A DNA stretch of 64,000 bases from Sphingobium sp. AS12 (GTDB lineage Bacteria; Pseudomonadota; Alphaproteobacteria; Sphingomonadales; Sphingomonadaceae), in assembly GCF_019097845.1 (NCBI RefSeq), contig NZ_JAHRGM010000024.1:248001-312000 (forward strand). Direction: 5' to 3'. Position numbers and translations under genes: made by a program. Every line of letters starts with the position of its first letter. Positions within the stretch are counted from its first letter, which is position 1. A model generated the notes under the pieces. The model was not told the origin of the DNA, made no database searches, and worked only from the letters and a program-made list of their open reading frames with translations. This document shows, piece after piece, positions 37,905 to 49,004 of this stretch.

Positions 37905-39350
37905 TTACTGCTCGAACTTGTCCGCAACAAACTGGTCGAGCAAACGCACGCCATAGCCGGTCGCGCCCTTGTCGAAGGTTGCGCCGGGCTTGTCGGCCCA
38001 CACCATCCCGGCAATGTCGAGATGCGCCCATTTGACGCCATCGTCGATGAAGCGCTTGATGAACTGGGCGGCGGTGATCGACCCGGCATAACGGCCACCG
38101 ATATTCTTCATGTCGGCAATCGGGCTGTCGATCAGCTTGTTATAGGCGTCGGACAGCGGGAAGCGCCAAAGCGGTTCGCCAGCCGCCTTGCCCGCGGCGG
38201 TCAGATCGTCCGACAGGCCATCGTCGTTGGAGAAAAGCCCGGCATATTGATCGCCCAGCGACACCAGAATTGCGCCAGTCAGCGTCGCCAGATCAACCAC
38301 CGTATCGGGCGCGTAAGTTTTCTGCGCCCAGGTCAGCGCATCGCACAGCACCAGACGCCCTTCGGCGTCGGTGTTAATCACCTCGATCGTCTGGCCGGAC
38401 ATGGACGTCACAATGTCGCCGGGACGCTGGGCATTGCCGTCGGGCATATTTTCGACCAGCCCGCAAATGCCCACAACATGCGCCTTGGCCTTGCGCCCGG
38501 CCAGCGCCTTGATCGCGCCTGCGACCGCGCCCGCGCCGCCCATGTCCCACTTCATGTCCTCCATGCCAGCGGCGGGCTTGATGGATATGCCGCCCGTGTC
38601 GAAGGTCACGCCCTTGCCGACGAACACGAGCGGCTTTTCAGCCGCGCCATTCGTGCCATCCCATTCCAGCGCCAGCATCCGCGCGTCGCGCACCGACCCC
38701 TGCGCCACGCCGAGCAGCGCGCCCATGCCCAGTGCTTCCATCGCCGGGCGATCCAGCACCGTGATCTTGACGCCCAGCTCAGCCAGATGCTGGCAGCGCG
38801 CGACGAAGCTTTCGGGGTAGATGATGTTGGCCGGTTCCGACACGAGTTCGCGGGTCAGGGCCACGCCCGCCGCGACCGCTGCGTGCCGATCCCATGCCGC
38901 GCCAGCGTCCGCCGAAACGATCGTCACCGTCGCCAGCGTCGGCTTGGCCTTTTCCGGCTGCCGGGTGCGGTAGGTGTCGATCCGCCAACCGCGCAGCAAT
39001 GCGCCGAGCGCCAGCCGCGCCGCACCCTCGCCACTCGCGCCACCGACAAACTCGACCGCCGCATGGGTCGCGCCGCTGGTCAGCAGCCGTGCGGTCAATG
39101 CGCCACCGGCGCGCTCCAGGTCCGCGTCGCTGCCCGTGCCGGTGCCCAGCAGGACGATGCGCAGCACCTTGCCGCCCTCATCCGCGAAGCTCTCGAACGT
39201 CGCGCCCGCTTCGCCTGTAAAGCGCGCCGCCGCAGCGCCCGCCACCAGCGTCGCGGATGCGGCGACCGGCAGGCTGTCCGGCGCGCCCTTGGGCAGGGCC
39301 AGGACCAGAGTGTCGGCATCGGGACGGGTCGGGCTGATCGCGATATCCAT
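37905..39350 (-). CDS. pepA: Leucyl aminopeptidase (M17)
   Basis: A cytosolic metallo-exopeptidase of 481 residues from ATG 39350 (the longer open frame upstream has no family similarity). The catalytic region includes GKGVTFDTGGISIKPAAGM, then NTDAEGRLVLCDAL, the M17 signature, and VVDLATLTGAI. Metal ligands are visible. Divergent from lptD, with a 196-bp shared upstream region. Confidence 0.96.
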   Translation of the reverse strand: MDIAISPTRPDADTLVLALPKGAPDSLPVAASATLVAGAAAARFTGEAGATFESFADEGGKVLRIVLLGTGTGSDADLERAGGALTARLLTSGATHAAVEFVGGASGEGAARLALGALLRGWRIDTYRTRQPEKAKPTLATVTIVSADAGAAWDRHAAVAAGVALTRELVSEPANIIYPESFVARCQHLAELGVKITVLDRPAMEALGMGALLGVAQGSVRDARMLALEWDGTNGAAEKPLVFVGKGVTFDTGGISIKPAAGMEDMKWDMGGAGAVAGAIKALAGRKAKAHVVGICGLVENMPDGNAQRPGDIVTSMSGQTIEVINTDAEGRLVLCDALTWAQKTYAPDTVVDLATLTGAILVSLGDQYAGLFSNDDGLSDDLTAAGKAAGEPLWRFPLSDAYNKLIDSPIADMKNIGGRYAGSITAAQFIKRFIDDGVKWAHLDIAGMVWADKPGATFDKGATGYGVRLLDQFVADKFEQ

Positions 39351-39546
39351 CAAGGGACCTTTTCTTGTTCGGGCTTTGGGACGTAATCCTTGCCAAATAG
39401 TGCGGCTTGTCCCGTCTGGCAAAGGCGTTCGACCGATTTTGCCGGAAAAGAGCGTAGCGCAGCGATTGCGGCGCGCGCCAAGCAATGCGATAGGCAGGCG
39501 CTGATACCGCCCCTTCATGAGGCCTGACCTTTTGGCTATCTCCCCT

Positions 39547-41796
39547 ATGTCCCTGTCTTTGCGCCCTGCCCTGCTGATCGGCTGCGCTTTGTCGTGCCTG
39601 TCGATCACCGCCCCGGCAATGGCACAGCAACTCAACGAACCACAGGTGCCGATCAGCGCGCCCGACGCTCCCGTTCCGGCGAGCGACGACCAGATCGGCT
39701 TTTCCGCCGACGCGCTGCAATATGACAGCAATAGTGAAATCGTCACCGCCAGCGGCGCGGTTCAGTTGCTACGCGACGGCAATCGCCTGCGCGCCGACAA
39801 GGTCGTGTGGAACCGCACCAGTGGCAAGGTGGAGGCGATCGGCAATGTCTCGGTCACCGATCCTGACGGCAATATCGCCTATGGCGACCGGTTCGACGTC
39901 ACCGATACGCTCAAAGACGGCGTGGTCGACAATATGCTGCTGGTCCTCCAGTCGGGCGGTCGGCTGGCGGCAGCGACCGGCACCCGCACCAACGGCATCT
40001 ACACGCTCAACCGCGCCGCCTATACCGGCTGCGCGGTGGAGGATAGTGACGGCTGCCCAAAGGAACCAACCTGGCAGATCAACGCGGTCAAGGTCGTCTA
40101 TGACCCGACGCGCGAGCGGGTCACCTACACCAACGCCAATATCGAACTGTTCGGCCTGCCGCTCATCCCGCTGCCCGGCCTGTCCCATCCGGTGGGTGAA
40201 GGCGGCGGCAGCGGCCTGCTGGTGCCCAATCTGCGTTATGACCGGAACAACGGCTTTGAAGTGGCCGTGCCCTATTATTTCAAGCTGGCGCCCAATCGCG
40301 ACCTGACGGTCACGCCGCATGTCTATAGCAACAGCCTGCCCATGCTGGAGGCGGGCTTCCGCCATCTCTATGATCGCGGTGCATATCAGATCACCGGCTA
40401 TGCCACCTATGGCAGCCGCGTCGCCACCGGCGACACCAGCGGTACGACGCCTGCCGCATCCGAAAAGGATCCGCGCTTCTATCTCGACGCCAGCGGCGGA
40501 TTGCAGCTGACGCCGGAATGGAGCGTCGATGGATCGATCCGCTTCGCCAGCGATCGCACATTCCTGCGCCGCTACGACATCAGCCGCGACGACCGTCTGC
40601 GCTCGACGCTGGGCGCACAGCGAATCGGCCAGAACAGCTATTTCTCGCTACGCGGCTGGGCGGTGCAAACGCTGCGCGCAGGCGATTCGCAGGGGCAGAC
40701 GCCGATCGCGCTGCCGGTCATCGACTATCGCCTGCGCTTGAAAGACCCGCTGCTGGGCGGCGTGCTGCAATTGCAGGCCAATACGCTGGCCATCACCCGC
40801 ACCCATGGCCAGGACACGCAACGCGCCTTTGCCGCTGCCGAATGGAATCTGCGCACGCTGACCGGCATGGGGCAGGAAGTGACCTTTACCGGCTATCTGC
40901 GCGGCGACGCCTACCACAGCAGCGACAATGCGCTGACAACGACCGCCAGCTATGCGGGCGATCCGGGCTGGCAGGCGCGCGGCATCGCCGCCGCCGCAGT
41001 GGACATGCGCTGGCCCTTCATCGGCGAAGCCTTTGGCGGGATGCAGCGGATCGCCCCGCGCGTCCAGATCGTCGCCGCGCCGAAACTCGCCAACCTGTCG
41101 CTCCCCAATGAGGATGCCCGCGCCGTCGATCTGGAGGACAGCAATCTTTTCGCGCTCAACCGCTTTGCGGGCTATGACCGGTTCGAGGATTCGACACGTA
41201 TCACCTACGGCATCGAATATAGCCTTTCCCTGCCCGACTTCTCGCTCCAGACCATCGTCGGGCAAAGCTATCGTCTCAGCAGTCGCACCAGCATCCTGCC
41301 CGACGGCACCGGCCTGTCGGATCGCACGTCCGACATCGTTGGCCGCACGACCGTGCGCTACAAGGATTTCATCAGCTTCACCCACCGGTTCCGGCTGGAC
41401 AAGGATCATCTGGCCGTCCGCCGCAATGAGCTGGACGCGACCGTAGGCAGCAAGAATACCTATGCCATGGTCGGCTATCTGCGGCTCAACCGCGATGCAC
41501 TGGCCGCGCTGGAGGATTTGCAGGACCGCGAGGAATTGCGGCTGGGCGGGCGTATCCAGTTCGCGCGCTTCTGGTCAGTGTTCGGCTCTACCGTCATAGA
41601 TCTGACCGATGGGAAGGAAGATCCGCTCAGCATTGCCGACGGTTATGAACCCGTCCGCCATCGCCTGGGCATCGCCTATGAGGATGATTGTCTGACGCTC
41701 GGCCTCACCTGGCGGCGCGACTATCAGGCCAATGGTGACGCGCGAAAGGGCAATGCTTTCCAGCTTCGGCTAGCTTTCCGCAATATTGGCATATAA
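39547..41796 (+). CDS. lptD: LPS assembly outer membrane protein LptD
   Basis: LptD inserts LPS into the outer leaflet. The protein has 749 residues from ATG 39547. A signal peptide ends near AMA-QQ, then a jellyroll domain (IGFSADALQYDSNSEIVTAS, RADKVVWNRTSGKVEAIGNV), then a long beta-barrel. The barrel includes two conserved family patches (FGLPLIPLPGLSHPVGEGGGSG and LGIAYEDDCLTLGLTWRRDY). Sphingomonads carry glycosphingolipids instead of, or beside, LPS, so presence of a full LptD is notable. The gene leads the lptD-surA-pdxA-rsmA cluster. Confidence 0.95.
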   Translation: MSLSLRPALLIGCALSCLSITAPAMAQQLNEPQVPISAPDAPVPASDDQIGFSADALQYDSNSEIVTASGAVQLLRDGNRLRADKVVWNRTSGKVEAIGNVSVTDPDGNIAYGDRFDVTDTLKDGVVDNMLLVLQSGGRLAAATGTRTNGIYTLNRAAYTGCAVEDSDGCPKEPTWQINAVKVVYDPTRERVTYTNANIELFGLPLIPLPGLSHPVGEGGGSGLLVPNLRYDRNNGFEVAVPYYFKLAPNRDLTVTPHVYSNSLPMLEAGFRHLYDRGAYQITGYATYGSRVATGDTSGTTPAASEKDPRFYLDASGGLQLTPEWSVDGSIRFASDRTFLRRYDISRDDRLRSTLGAQRIGQNSYFSLRGWAVQTLRAGDSQGQTPIALPVIDYRLRLKDPLLGGVLQLQANTLAITRTHGQDTQRAFAAAEWNLRTLTGMGQEVTFTGYLRGDAYHSSDNALTTTASYAGDPGWQARGIAAAAVDMRWPFIGEAFGGMQRIAPRVQIVAAPKLANLSLPNEDARAVDLEDSNLFALNRFAGYDRFEDSTRITYGIEYSLSLPDFSLQTIVGQSYRLSSRTSILPDGTGLSDRTSDIVGRTTVRYKDFISFTHRFRLDKDHLAVRRNELDATVGSKNTYAMVGYLRLNRDALAALEDLQDREELRLGGRIQFARFWSVFGSTVIDLTDGKEDPLSIADGYEPVRHRLGIAYEDDCLTLGLTWRRDYQANGDARKGNAFQLRLAFRNIGI

Positions 41797-41882
41797 GGAT
41801 CACCCTTCCCGCTACCCTGTCAGGGCTGGTTCAGGCGGACTGGCGCATTCGTGCCGGACCGTATTGGAGATATTTGCCGACG

Positions 41883-43268
41883 ATGCTGCCTGTCGTTTCC
41901 ACGCCCACCCGCATGTTTCCGGTCGTTCGTTCGGCCTTGCGCACCCTGTTCCTGTCCTCAGCGCTGCTTGGCGTCGGCGTGCAGGGCGTTTCCGCGCAAA
42001 CGGTCGATGATGGCGGCGACGTCGCCAGCCAGCAGCTCAACCTGCCCAGGGACGTCACCGTCTTTGGCAAGAGCGACCCCAATGTCCGCAAGGCAACCGC
42101 CATCGTCAACGGCCGCATCATCACCGGCACCGACATCGACCAGCGCCTCGCGCTGATCATCACCGCCAATGGCGGAAAGGTGGAAGCGGAAGAAAAAGAG
42201 CGTCTGCGGGTGCAGGTGCTGCGCAACCTGATCGACGAAACGCTCCAGATTCAGGAAGCAGCCGCCAACGACATCAAGGTCGATCCGGCTGAAATCCAGC
42301 AAAGCTATGAGCGGGTCGCAGCCAATTTCCGCCAGTCGCCAACCCAGTTCGATGCCTATCTGCGCAGCCAGGGCAGCTCGGCCGCCAGCATCAAGCGCCA
42401 GATCGAGGGCGAACTGGCCTGGAGCCGCCTGCAACGGCGCAACATCCAGCCCTTCGTCAACGTGTCCGAGGACGAGGTTAAGTCGGTGGTCGATCGGCTG
42501 AACGCGGCCAAGGGCAGCGACGAATTCCGCATCGGCGAAATCTATCTGTCGGCGACCCCGGAAAATCGCGAACAGATCCTCGCCAACGCCCGCAACATCA
42601 TCCAGCAGATCCAGCAGGGCGGCAGCTTTGCCGCCTATGCCCGGCAATTTTCCGAAGCATCGACCGCCGCGGTCGGTGGCGATCTGGGCTGGGTGCGCCC
42701 GGCCCAGTTGCCGCCTGAACTCGCCACCGCCGCCGCCGACATGCAGGTCGGCCAGATTGCCGGGCCGATCGAGGTCGCAGGCGGCGTGTCGCTGATCTAC
42801 GTGATGGACAAGCGCAAGGTGCTGACCGCCGATCCGCGCGATTCGCTGCTCAGCCTGAAACAGCTGTCGGTTCTGTTCCCGCAAGGCACAACCAAGGAGC
42901 AGGCGAGCGCCAAGGCCGCAAGCTTTGCCGCCGCGATCAAGGAGATCAAGGGCTGCGGTCAGGCCAATGAGGTTGGCGCAAAGATCGGCGCGGACGTGGT
43001 CGACAATGACAATGTGAAACTGCGCGACCTGCCGCCCCAGTTGCAGGAAATCCTGCTCAACCTCCAGGTCGGCGAGGCCACACCCCCCTTCGGCTCCATC
43101 ACCGACGGCGTGCGCGTGTTGATCGTCTGTGGCCGTGATGATCCGGCGTCGGCCAATGCGCCCAATCCCGAACAGATTATGGCGCAGCTGGAAGAAGAAC
43201 GGGTCAACAAGCGTGCGCGCATCTATCTGCGCGATCTGCGTCGTGATGCGATCATCGAATATAACTGA
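41883..43268 (+). CDS. surA: Periplasmic peptidyl-prolyl isomerase SurA
   Basis: A chaperone for outer membrane proteins. The protein has 461 residues from ATG 41883, with a signal peptide ending near VSA-QTVDD. A SurA N-terminal domain follows (KATAIVNGRIITGTDIDQRLALII), then a PPIC (parvulin) domain with EIYLSATPENREQIL and FAAYARQFSEASTAAVGGDLGW. A second, weaker rotamase-like part (LKQLSVLFPQGTTKEQASA) precedes the C-terminal helix. The last 23 bases overlap pdxA. The start could also be TTG 41874. Confidence 0.93.
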   Translation: MLPVVSTPTRMFPVVRSALRTLFLSSALLGVGVQGVSAQTVDDGGDVASQQLNLPRDVTVFGKSDPNVRKATAIVNGRIITGTDIDQRLALIITANGGKVEAEEKERLRVQVLRNLIDETLQIQEAAANDIKVDPAEIQQSYERVAANFRQSPTQFDAYLRSQGSSAASIKRQIEGELAWSRLQRRNIQPFVNVSEDEVKSVVDRLNAAKGSDEFRIGEIYLSATPENREQILANARNIIQQIQQGGSFAAYARQFSEASTAAVGGDLGWVRPAQLPPELATAAADMQVGQIAGPIEVAGGVSLIYVMDKRKVLTADPRDSLLSLKQLSVLFPQGTTKEQASAKAASFAAAIKEIKGCGQANEVGAKIGADVVDNDNVKLRDLPPQLQEILLNLQVGEATPPFGSITDGVRVLIVCGRDDPASANAPNPEQIMAQLEEERVNKRARIYLRDLRRDAIIEYN

Positions 43269-44286
43269 CGCCGCCCCCCCGGTCGGCCAGCCGCCGCTGC
43301 CCTTTGCGGTCTCGCTTGGCGATCCCGCCGGGATCGGGCCGGAAATCGTCGCCAAAAGCTGGGTGATGCGCGACGCGCGTGGCCTGCCGCCCTTCTTTGC
43401 GGTAGGCGACGTCGCGGCCCTGCGCGCAGTCTGGCTCGGCCCGATCGCCATGATCAGCGCGCCGGAGGAGGCCGCCGCCGCCTTCGGCTTGGCCCTGCCC
43501 TGCCTTCAGGTCGGACAGGCGGGCGAGATCATTCCCGGCACCCCCAGCGTCGATGGTGCGCGCACCGCTTTCGAATCGCTCGAAGCCTCGGTCGGCCTCG
43601 CCCGGTCGGGGTCCGCAGCGGGCATCGTCACTGCGCCGGTGGGCAAGGAACAGCTGTATGGCGTGGGCTTCACCCATCCCGGCCAGACCGAATTTGTCGC
43701 CGAACGCTGTGGCGTATCGCCGCACAATGCCGTGATGATGCTGGCCGGGCCATCGCTCAAGGTGGTGCCGGTCACGATCCATATTCCATTGAGCGAAGTG
43801 CCGTCCGCGCTGACCATCGACCTGATCCGCGCCCGCGCGATCACCACGGCCAAGGGATTGCAAAAGAATTTCGGCATGGCCCGCCCCCGCCTGGCCGTCG
43901 CGGGGCTGAACCCCCATGCGGGCGAAGGCGGCGCGCTGGGGCGTGAGGAAATCGACATCATCCGCCCGGCGGTCGAATCGCTGCGCGACGAAGGCTATGA
44001 CATTGTCGGGCCGCTGGCGGCTGATGGCATGTTCCACACCCGCGCCCGCGAAGCCTATGATGCGGCATTGTGCATGTATCATGATCAGGCGCTGATCCCG
44101 ATCAAGACGCTGAATTTCGACGATGGCGTCAATATCACGCTGGGCCTGCCGATCATCCGCACGTCGCCCGACCATGGCACCGCGTTTGGCATTGCAGGCA
44201 CCGACAGCGCCAATCCCGGCGCGATGATCGCTGCGCTTCGCATGGCCGCCGACGCCGCCCGCGCGCGTGCCGCCTATGTCTGCTGA
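43246..44286 (+). CDS. pdxA: 4-hydroxythreonine-4-phosphate dehydrogenase
   Basis: An enzyme of pyridoxal phosphate synthesis. The protein has 346 residues from ATG 43246, which overlaps the end of surA by 23 bases. The open frame extends further upstream without family similarity. The opening [42 protein letters not shown], the metal-binding [14 protein letters not shown] and [11 protein letters not shown] are all intact. It overlaps rsmA by 11 bases, the classical surA-pdxA-rsmA order. Confidence 0.97.
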   Translation: MRSSNITDAAPPVGQPPLPFAVSLGDPAGIGPEIVAKSWVMRDARGLPPFFAVGDVAALRAVWLGPIAMISAPEEAAAAFGLALPCLQVGQAGEIIPGTPSVDGARTAFESLEASVGLARSGSAAGIVTAPVGKEQLYGVGFTHPGQTEFVAERCGVSPHNAVMMLAGPSLKVVPVTIHIPLSEVPSALTIDLIRARAITTAKGLQKNFGMARPRLAVAGLNPHAGEGGALGREEIDIIRPAVESLRDEGYDIVGPLAADGMFHTRAREAYDAALCMYHDQALIPIKTLNFDDGVNITLGLPIIRTSPDHGTAFGIAGTDSANPGAMIAALRMAADAARARAAYVC

Positions 44287-45115
44287 GGCCAAGGTGAAGC
44301 TCCCGCCACTGCGGGAGGTGATCGCCATGCACGGGCTTCAGGCCAGCAAAGCGCTGGGGCAGAATTTCCTGCTTGACGAACAATTGCTCGACCGGATCGC
44401 CGCCGTTCCGGGCATAATCGACGGCCAGCCCGCGTTCGAGGTCGGCCCCGGTCCCGGCGGCCTGACCCGCGCCATCCTGCGCGCTGGCGCGAAATTGGTC
44501 GCAGTCGAGCGTGACCGTCGCTGCCTGCCGGCGCTGGCTGAACTGGACGCCGCCTTTCCGGGCCAGTTGCGCATCCTGTCGGGTGACGCAATGGAAATCG
44601 ACGCCCGCGCCGAAGCGGGCGATGGCGCGCATATCATCGCCAACCTGCCTTATAATGTCGGCACCGCGCTACTGATCGGCTGGCTGTCGGCCGACTGGTC
44701 GCCGCTACCTTGGTGGTCCACCCTGACGCTGATGTTCCAGATGGAAGTCGCCGAACGCATCGTCGCCCAGCCCGGCACCGACCATTATGGCCGCCTCGCC
44801 ATCCTGTCCCAGTGGCGCAGCGACGCGCGCATCGCGATGAAGGTCCACCGCAGCGCCTTCACCCCGCCGCCCAAGGTCATGTCCGCCGTCGTCCACCTGA
44901 CGCCCAAGGCCGCACCGGACGGCGTGCAACTCAAACATCTCGAACGCCTGACCGCCGCCGCCTTCGGCCAGCGCCGCAAGATGCTGCGGCAAAGTCTGAA
45001 AGGCCTGCCCGGCGCGCTCGACGCACTGGCCGAACTCGGCATCGACCCGCAACGCCGCGCCGAAACCGTCAGCGTCGAAGAATTTGTCGCGGTGGCGCGG
45101 GTGTTGGGGCGGTAG
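44276..45115 (+). CDS. rsmA: 16S rRNA A1518/A1519 dimethyltransferase
   Basis: Makes the twin N6,N6-dimethyladenosines in helix 45 during 30S maturation. The protein has 279 residues from ATG 44276, which lies within the pdxA end. The motifs [45 protein letters not shown] and the C-terminal [15 protein letters not shown] are the expected KsgA set. All key residues are present. Confidence 0.98.
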   Translation: MSAEAKVKLPPLREVIAMHGLQASKALGQNFLLDEQLLDRIAAVPGIIDGQPAFEVGPGPGGLTRAILRAGAKLVAVERDRRCLPALAELDAAFPGQLRILSGDAMEIDARAEAGDGAHIIANLPYNVGTALLIGWLSADWSPLPWWSTLTLMFQMEVAERIVAQPGTDHYGRLAILSQWRSDARIAMKVHRSAFTPPPKVMSAVVHLTPKAAPDGVQLKHLERLTAAAFGQRRKMLRQSLKGLPGALDALAELGIDPQRRAETVSVEEFVAVARVLGR

Positions 45116-45472
45116 GCTTGCACTGCGACCTAGGCGGTTGACTTTCGCTTACATAACATCCGTTCGTGCTGAGTAGGGACTGAGCTTGTCGAAATCCCGT
45201 ATCGAAGCATCGCGCCCATACGCATCCTTCGATACGCCATTTCGACTTCGCTCAATGGCTACTCAGGACGAACGGATCTGGACAAGGTCACCACCCACCA
45301 GACGCACGGGAGGACCGCTGTCCTACACGCCGCCAGCCATGTTACATTGCGCGCGCAGGCTCTTTCTCACCGTCGACACCCAAAACGACCCGCGTAACAA
45401 TCTATCGAAACCCGATAATAAAATGTCGCATTTGCCGGGAAATGTGCGAAGTTAAGCGCCGCCAATCCTATT
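45116..45472. other. 357-bp intergenic region with a large inverted repeat, otherwise no recognisable feature
   Basis: Between the convergent rsmA and TPR gene. The only structure I see is the inverted repeat at 45158-45277. From 45278 to 45472 the sequence has ordinary composition and no ribosome binding site with a plausible open frame, no clear promoter and no terminator. Confidence 0.6.
45158..45277. repeat. Long imperfect inverted repeat, GTTCG family
   Basis: ATCCGTTCGTGCTGAGTAG (45158-45176) is the reverse complement, with one mismatch, of CTACTCAGGACGAACGGAT (45259-45277). Inner parts GAGCTTGTCGAAAT and GTATCGAAG pair with CTTCGATACG and ATTTCGACTTCGCTC. The whole forms a roughly 50-bp arm cruciform. 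It shares the GTTCG...TGTCGAA core with 27246 and 37813. Confidence 0.8.
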
Positions 45473-45994
45473 TTACGGCGTCTCGGTCGGCACCGTCTTG
45501 GGCGCGGTCGGGACGGCTTCCTTGGCGGTCAGCGCCACGGTGGGCGGCCCTTTCTGGATCGCGGCGGCCAGCTTGCCAACGGGCGCGCAGTCGGCCTTGC
45601 ACAGGCTCTGCGCCTTGGCCAGCACCTCCTTGGCCTTGGCCAGCGCGCCCTTTTCCACCATTGCTTCCCCCTGCCCCGCCAGCGCGGTCACGTCGGTCGG
45701 ATCAAGCAGCAGCGCTTCCTTGTAAAGCCGGATCGCCTTGCCTTGCAACCCCTGTGCGCGGGCGACCTCAGCCAGATCGACATAGGCAGCCCGGTTGCGC
45801 GGATCGACCGCCAGCGCGCTTTCCAACGCATCGGTCGCGCCGTTCAGATTGCCCGCCGCAAAGGCAGCGGCACCGGCTTTCTGCCATTCGATCGAGCGCG
45901 GCTCGATCTGCGCGTCGGGACGCTGGGTCAGGCCGACGCTGGACACGGTGGTCAGGACGGCGGCGAGCGCGATGGAGGCGGGGGTAAAACGCAT
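45473..45994 (-). CDS. Exported tetratricopeptide repeat protein
   Basis: The protein has 173 residues from ATG 45994, with GGAG six bases upstream. A signal peptide [20 protein letters not shown] is followed by two or three TPR-like repeats: [31 protein letters not shown] and [31 protein letters not shown]. The C-terminus is low-complexity with Thr/Pro/Ala. Function is unknown, probably a periplasmic scaffold. It may be co-transcribed with rsmB upstream on the same strand, although 92 bp separate them. Confidence 0.85.
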   Translation of the reverse strand: MRFTPASIALAAVLTTVSSVGLTQRPDAQIEPRSIEWQKAGAAAFAAGNLNGATDALESALAVDPRNRAAYVDLAEVARAQGLQGKAIRLYKEALLLDPTDVTALAGQGEAMVEKGALAKAKEVLAKAQSLCKADCAPVGKLAAAIQKGPPTVALTAKEAVPTAPKTVPTETP

Positions 45995-46085
45995 GAGTGT
46001 CTCCAGCCATGTTTCAGGCGTTGATGTGGTCCAAGTGTCGCCATTTTGCGGGCGCTTGTCCATGGCCTGTTTCACGCCGCTGCTT

Positions 46086-47261
46086 TCATGCCGACCGGCG
46101 CAGCCGCGCAAAGAAGAAACCGTCGGTGCCATCATGGCCCGGCGTCAGCAGCCATCCTGCGCCATGGGCGCGGCCCAGCGGCATATCCAGCGCCTCCGCC
46201 GTCCATCCGTCATGCCGGGTCAGAAAGCCGTCCACCTGATCGCGTCCCTCCTTATCTGTCAGCGCGCAGGTAGCATAGACCAGCGCCCCGCCGGGGGCCA
46301 GCAAGGGCGCGGCAAAATCCAGAATACGCGCCTGTTCCGCGACCAGCCGATCGAGCCGCGCCTGCGTCAGCCGCCAGCGCGCCTCCGGGTTACGCCGCCA
46401 GGTGCCGGTGCCTGAACAGGGCGCGTCGACCAGCACGACATCGGCCTCCGCCTTCAGACTGTCCAGCCCCCGCCCCTCATGCCCCTGATCGATCAGCAGC
46501 GTTTCGATGAAGGTCGCCCCCGCCCGCTCGGCCCGCGGACTGAGCCGCGCCAGTCGCGCGCGGATCGTATCAGCAGCAATCAGCGTTCCCTGCCCCGCCA
46601 TCGCAGCGGCCAGCGCCAGCGTCTTGCCGCCCGCCCCGGCGCACATATCGACCACGGTCATGCCGGGCGCGACGGCGCAGGCGAGTGCAATCATCTGGCT
46701 CCCGCCATCCTGCACCTCGACCAGCCCCTTTTTCCACGGATCGGCCTGTTCGACCGGGAAGCCTTCGGGCAGGCGCAGGCCATCAGGCAATCCGGCGATC
46801 GGCTGCGCGTCGGGCAGGTGCGGCGCGACGGCGGCAGGCGTGGCCTTCAGCCGGTTGACCCGCAGATCGACCGGCGCGCGGCCCAGCAGCGCGTCCTGCT
46901 CGACCGGCGCAGCCAGCAGCGGCGCGAGCCAGGCTGGCACCGCCCCGGCGCTGGCCCCGACCTCGCCCGGCTCGATCGGCATTGGCGCATGGACCGATCC
47001 GTCGAACAGCGCAGCCAGATCCGGCCGTTCCTGCGCCAGCCCGATCATCGCTTCGCGCCCGGTATCAGGCCGCTCGCCCGCGCGCCGGATAGCGTCATAG
47101 ACATGGTCACGCACCGCCCGCCGGTCCCGCGACCCGGCATAGCGCCGTTCCTTGAAATAGCGCGCGATCAGCGTGTCGGCGGCAGGCCCACCGTCCCGCG
47201 CCGACGCGATGATGGCGTCGAGCAGTTCGATCGCAGCCTGAAGGCGGGCGGCGGGGGTCAT
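46086..47261 (-). CDS. rsmB: 16S rRNA m5C methyltransferase RsmB-like
   Basis: The protein has 391 residues. An N-terminal NusB-like helical domain ([37 protein letters not shown]) precedes a RsmB/NOP2 catalytic domain: [19 protein letters not shown] for SAM binding, [18 protein letters not shown] with the catalytic Cys, and [13 protein letters not shown] with the second Cys. It methylates C967 of 16S rRNA or a related position. The upstream gap to guaB carries a double-hairpin element. Confidence 0.9.
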   Translation of the reverse strand: MTPAARLQAAIELLDAIIASARDGGPAADTLIARYFKERRYAGSRDRRAVRDHVYDAIRRAGERPDTGREAMIGLAQERPDLAALFDGSVHAPMPIEPGEVGASAGAVPAWLAPLLAAPVEQDALLGRAPVDLRVNRLKATPAAVAPHLPDAQPIAGLPDGLRLPEGFPVEQADPWKKGLVEVQDGGSQMIALACAVAPGMTVVDMCAGAGGKTLALAAAMAGQGTLIAADTIRARLARLSPRAERAGATFIETLLIDQGHEGRGLDSLKAEADVVLVDAPCSGTGTWRRNPEARWRLTQARLDRLVAEQARILDFAAPLLAPGGALVYATCALTDKEGRDQVDGFLTRHDGWTAEALDMPLGRAHGAGWLLTPGHDGTDGFFFARLRRSA

Positions 47262-47268
47262 GACTCCG

Positions 47269-47359
47269 CTCCCTTCAGGGAGGGGTTGGGGGAGGGCATG
47301 TCGCAGTAATCGACGATCAGCACACGCCCTCCCCTAACCCCTCCCGCAAGCGGAAGGGG
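47269..47359. repeat. Double-hairpin REP-like element between rsmB and guaB
   Basis: Hairpin one is CTCCC-TTCA-GGGAG (47269-47282). Hairpin two is CCCCTCCCGC-AA-GCGGAAGGGG (47338-47359). The inner GGGGGAGGGC and GCCCTCCCC segments pair. It is in the opposite orientation to the atpD-atpC copy, since its CCCGC hairpin is last. Confidence 0.85.
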
Positions 47360-47366
47360 AATATCA

Positions 47367-48893
<1,527 letters not shown>

Positions 48894-48953
48894 CTATGGG
48901 CGCGGACGGCCAGTCCCTTTGGGGCATTTTATTGCGCTGGTGGCAGGGGCATG

Positions 48954-48987
48954 AAAAAGGGCGCGCAACCTTGCGGTCGCGCGCCCT
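48954..48987 (-). terminator. Rho-independent terminator of ftsH
   Basis: AGGGCGCGCAACC (48958-48970) pairs with GGTCGCGCGCCCT (48975-48987), one mismatch in 13, around a TTGC loop. On the minus strand five T follow the stem (plus-strand A 48954-48958). It lies just after the ftsH stop. Confidence 0.85.
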
Positions 48988-49004
48988 CTAGATGTCTTGG
49001 CGGA

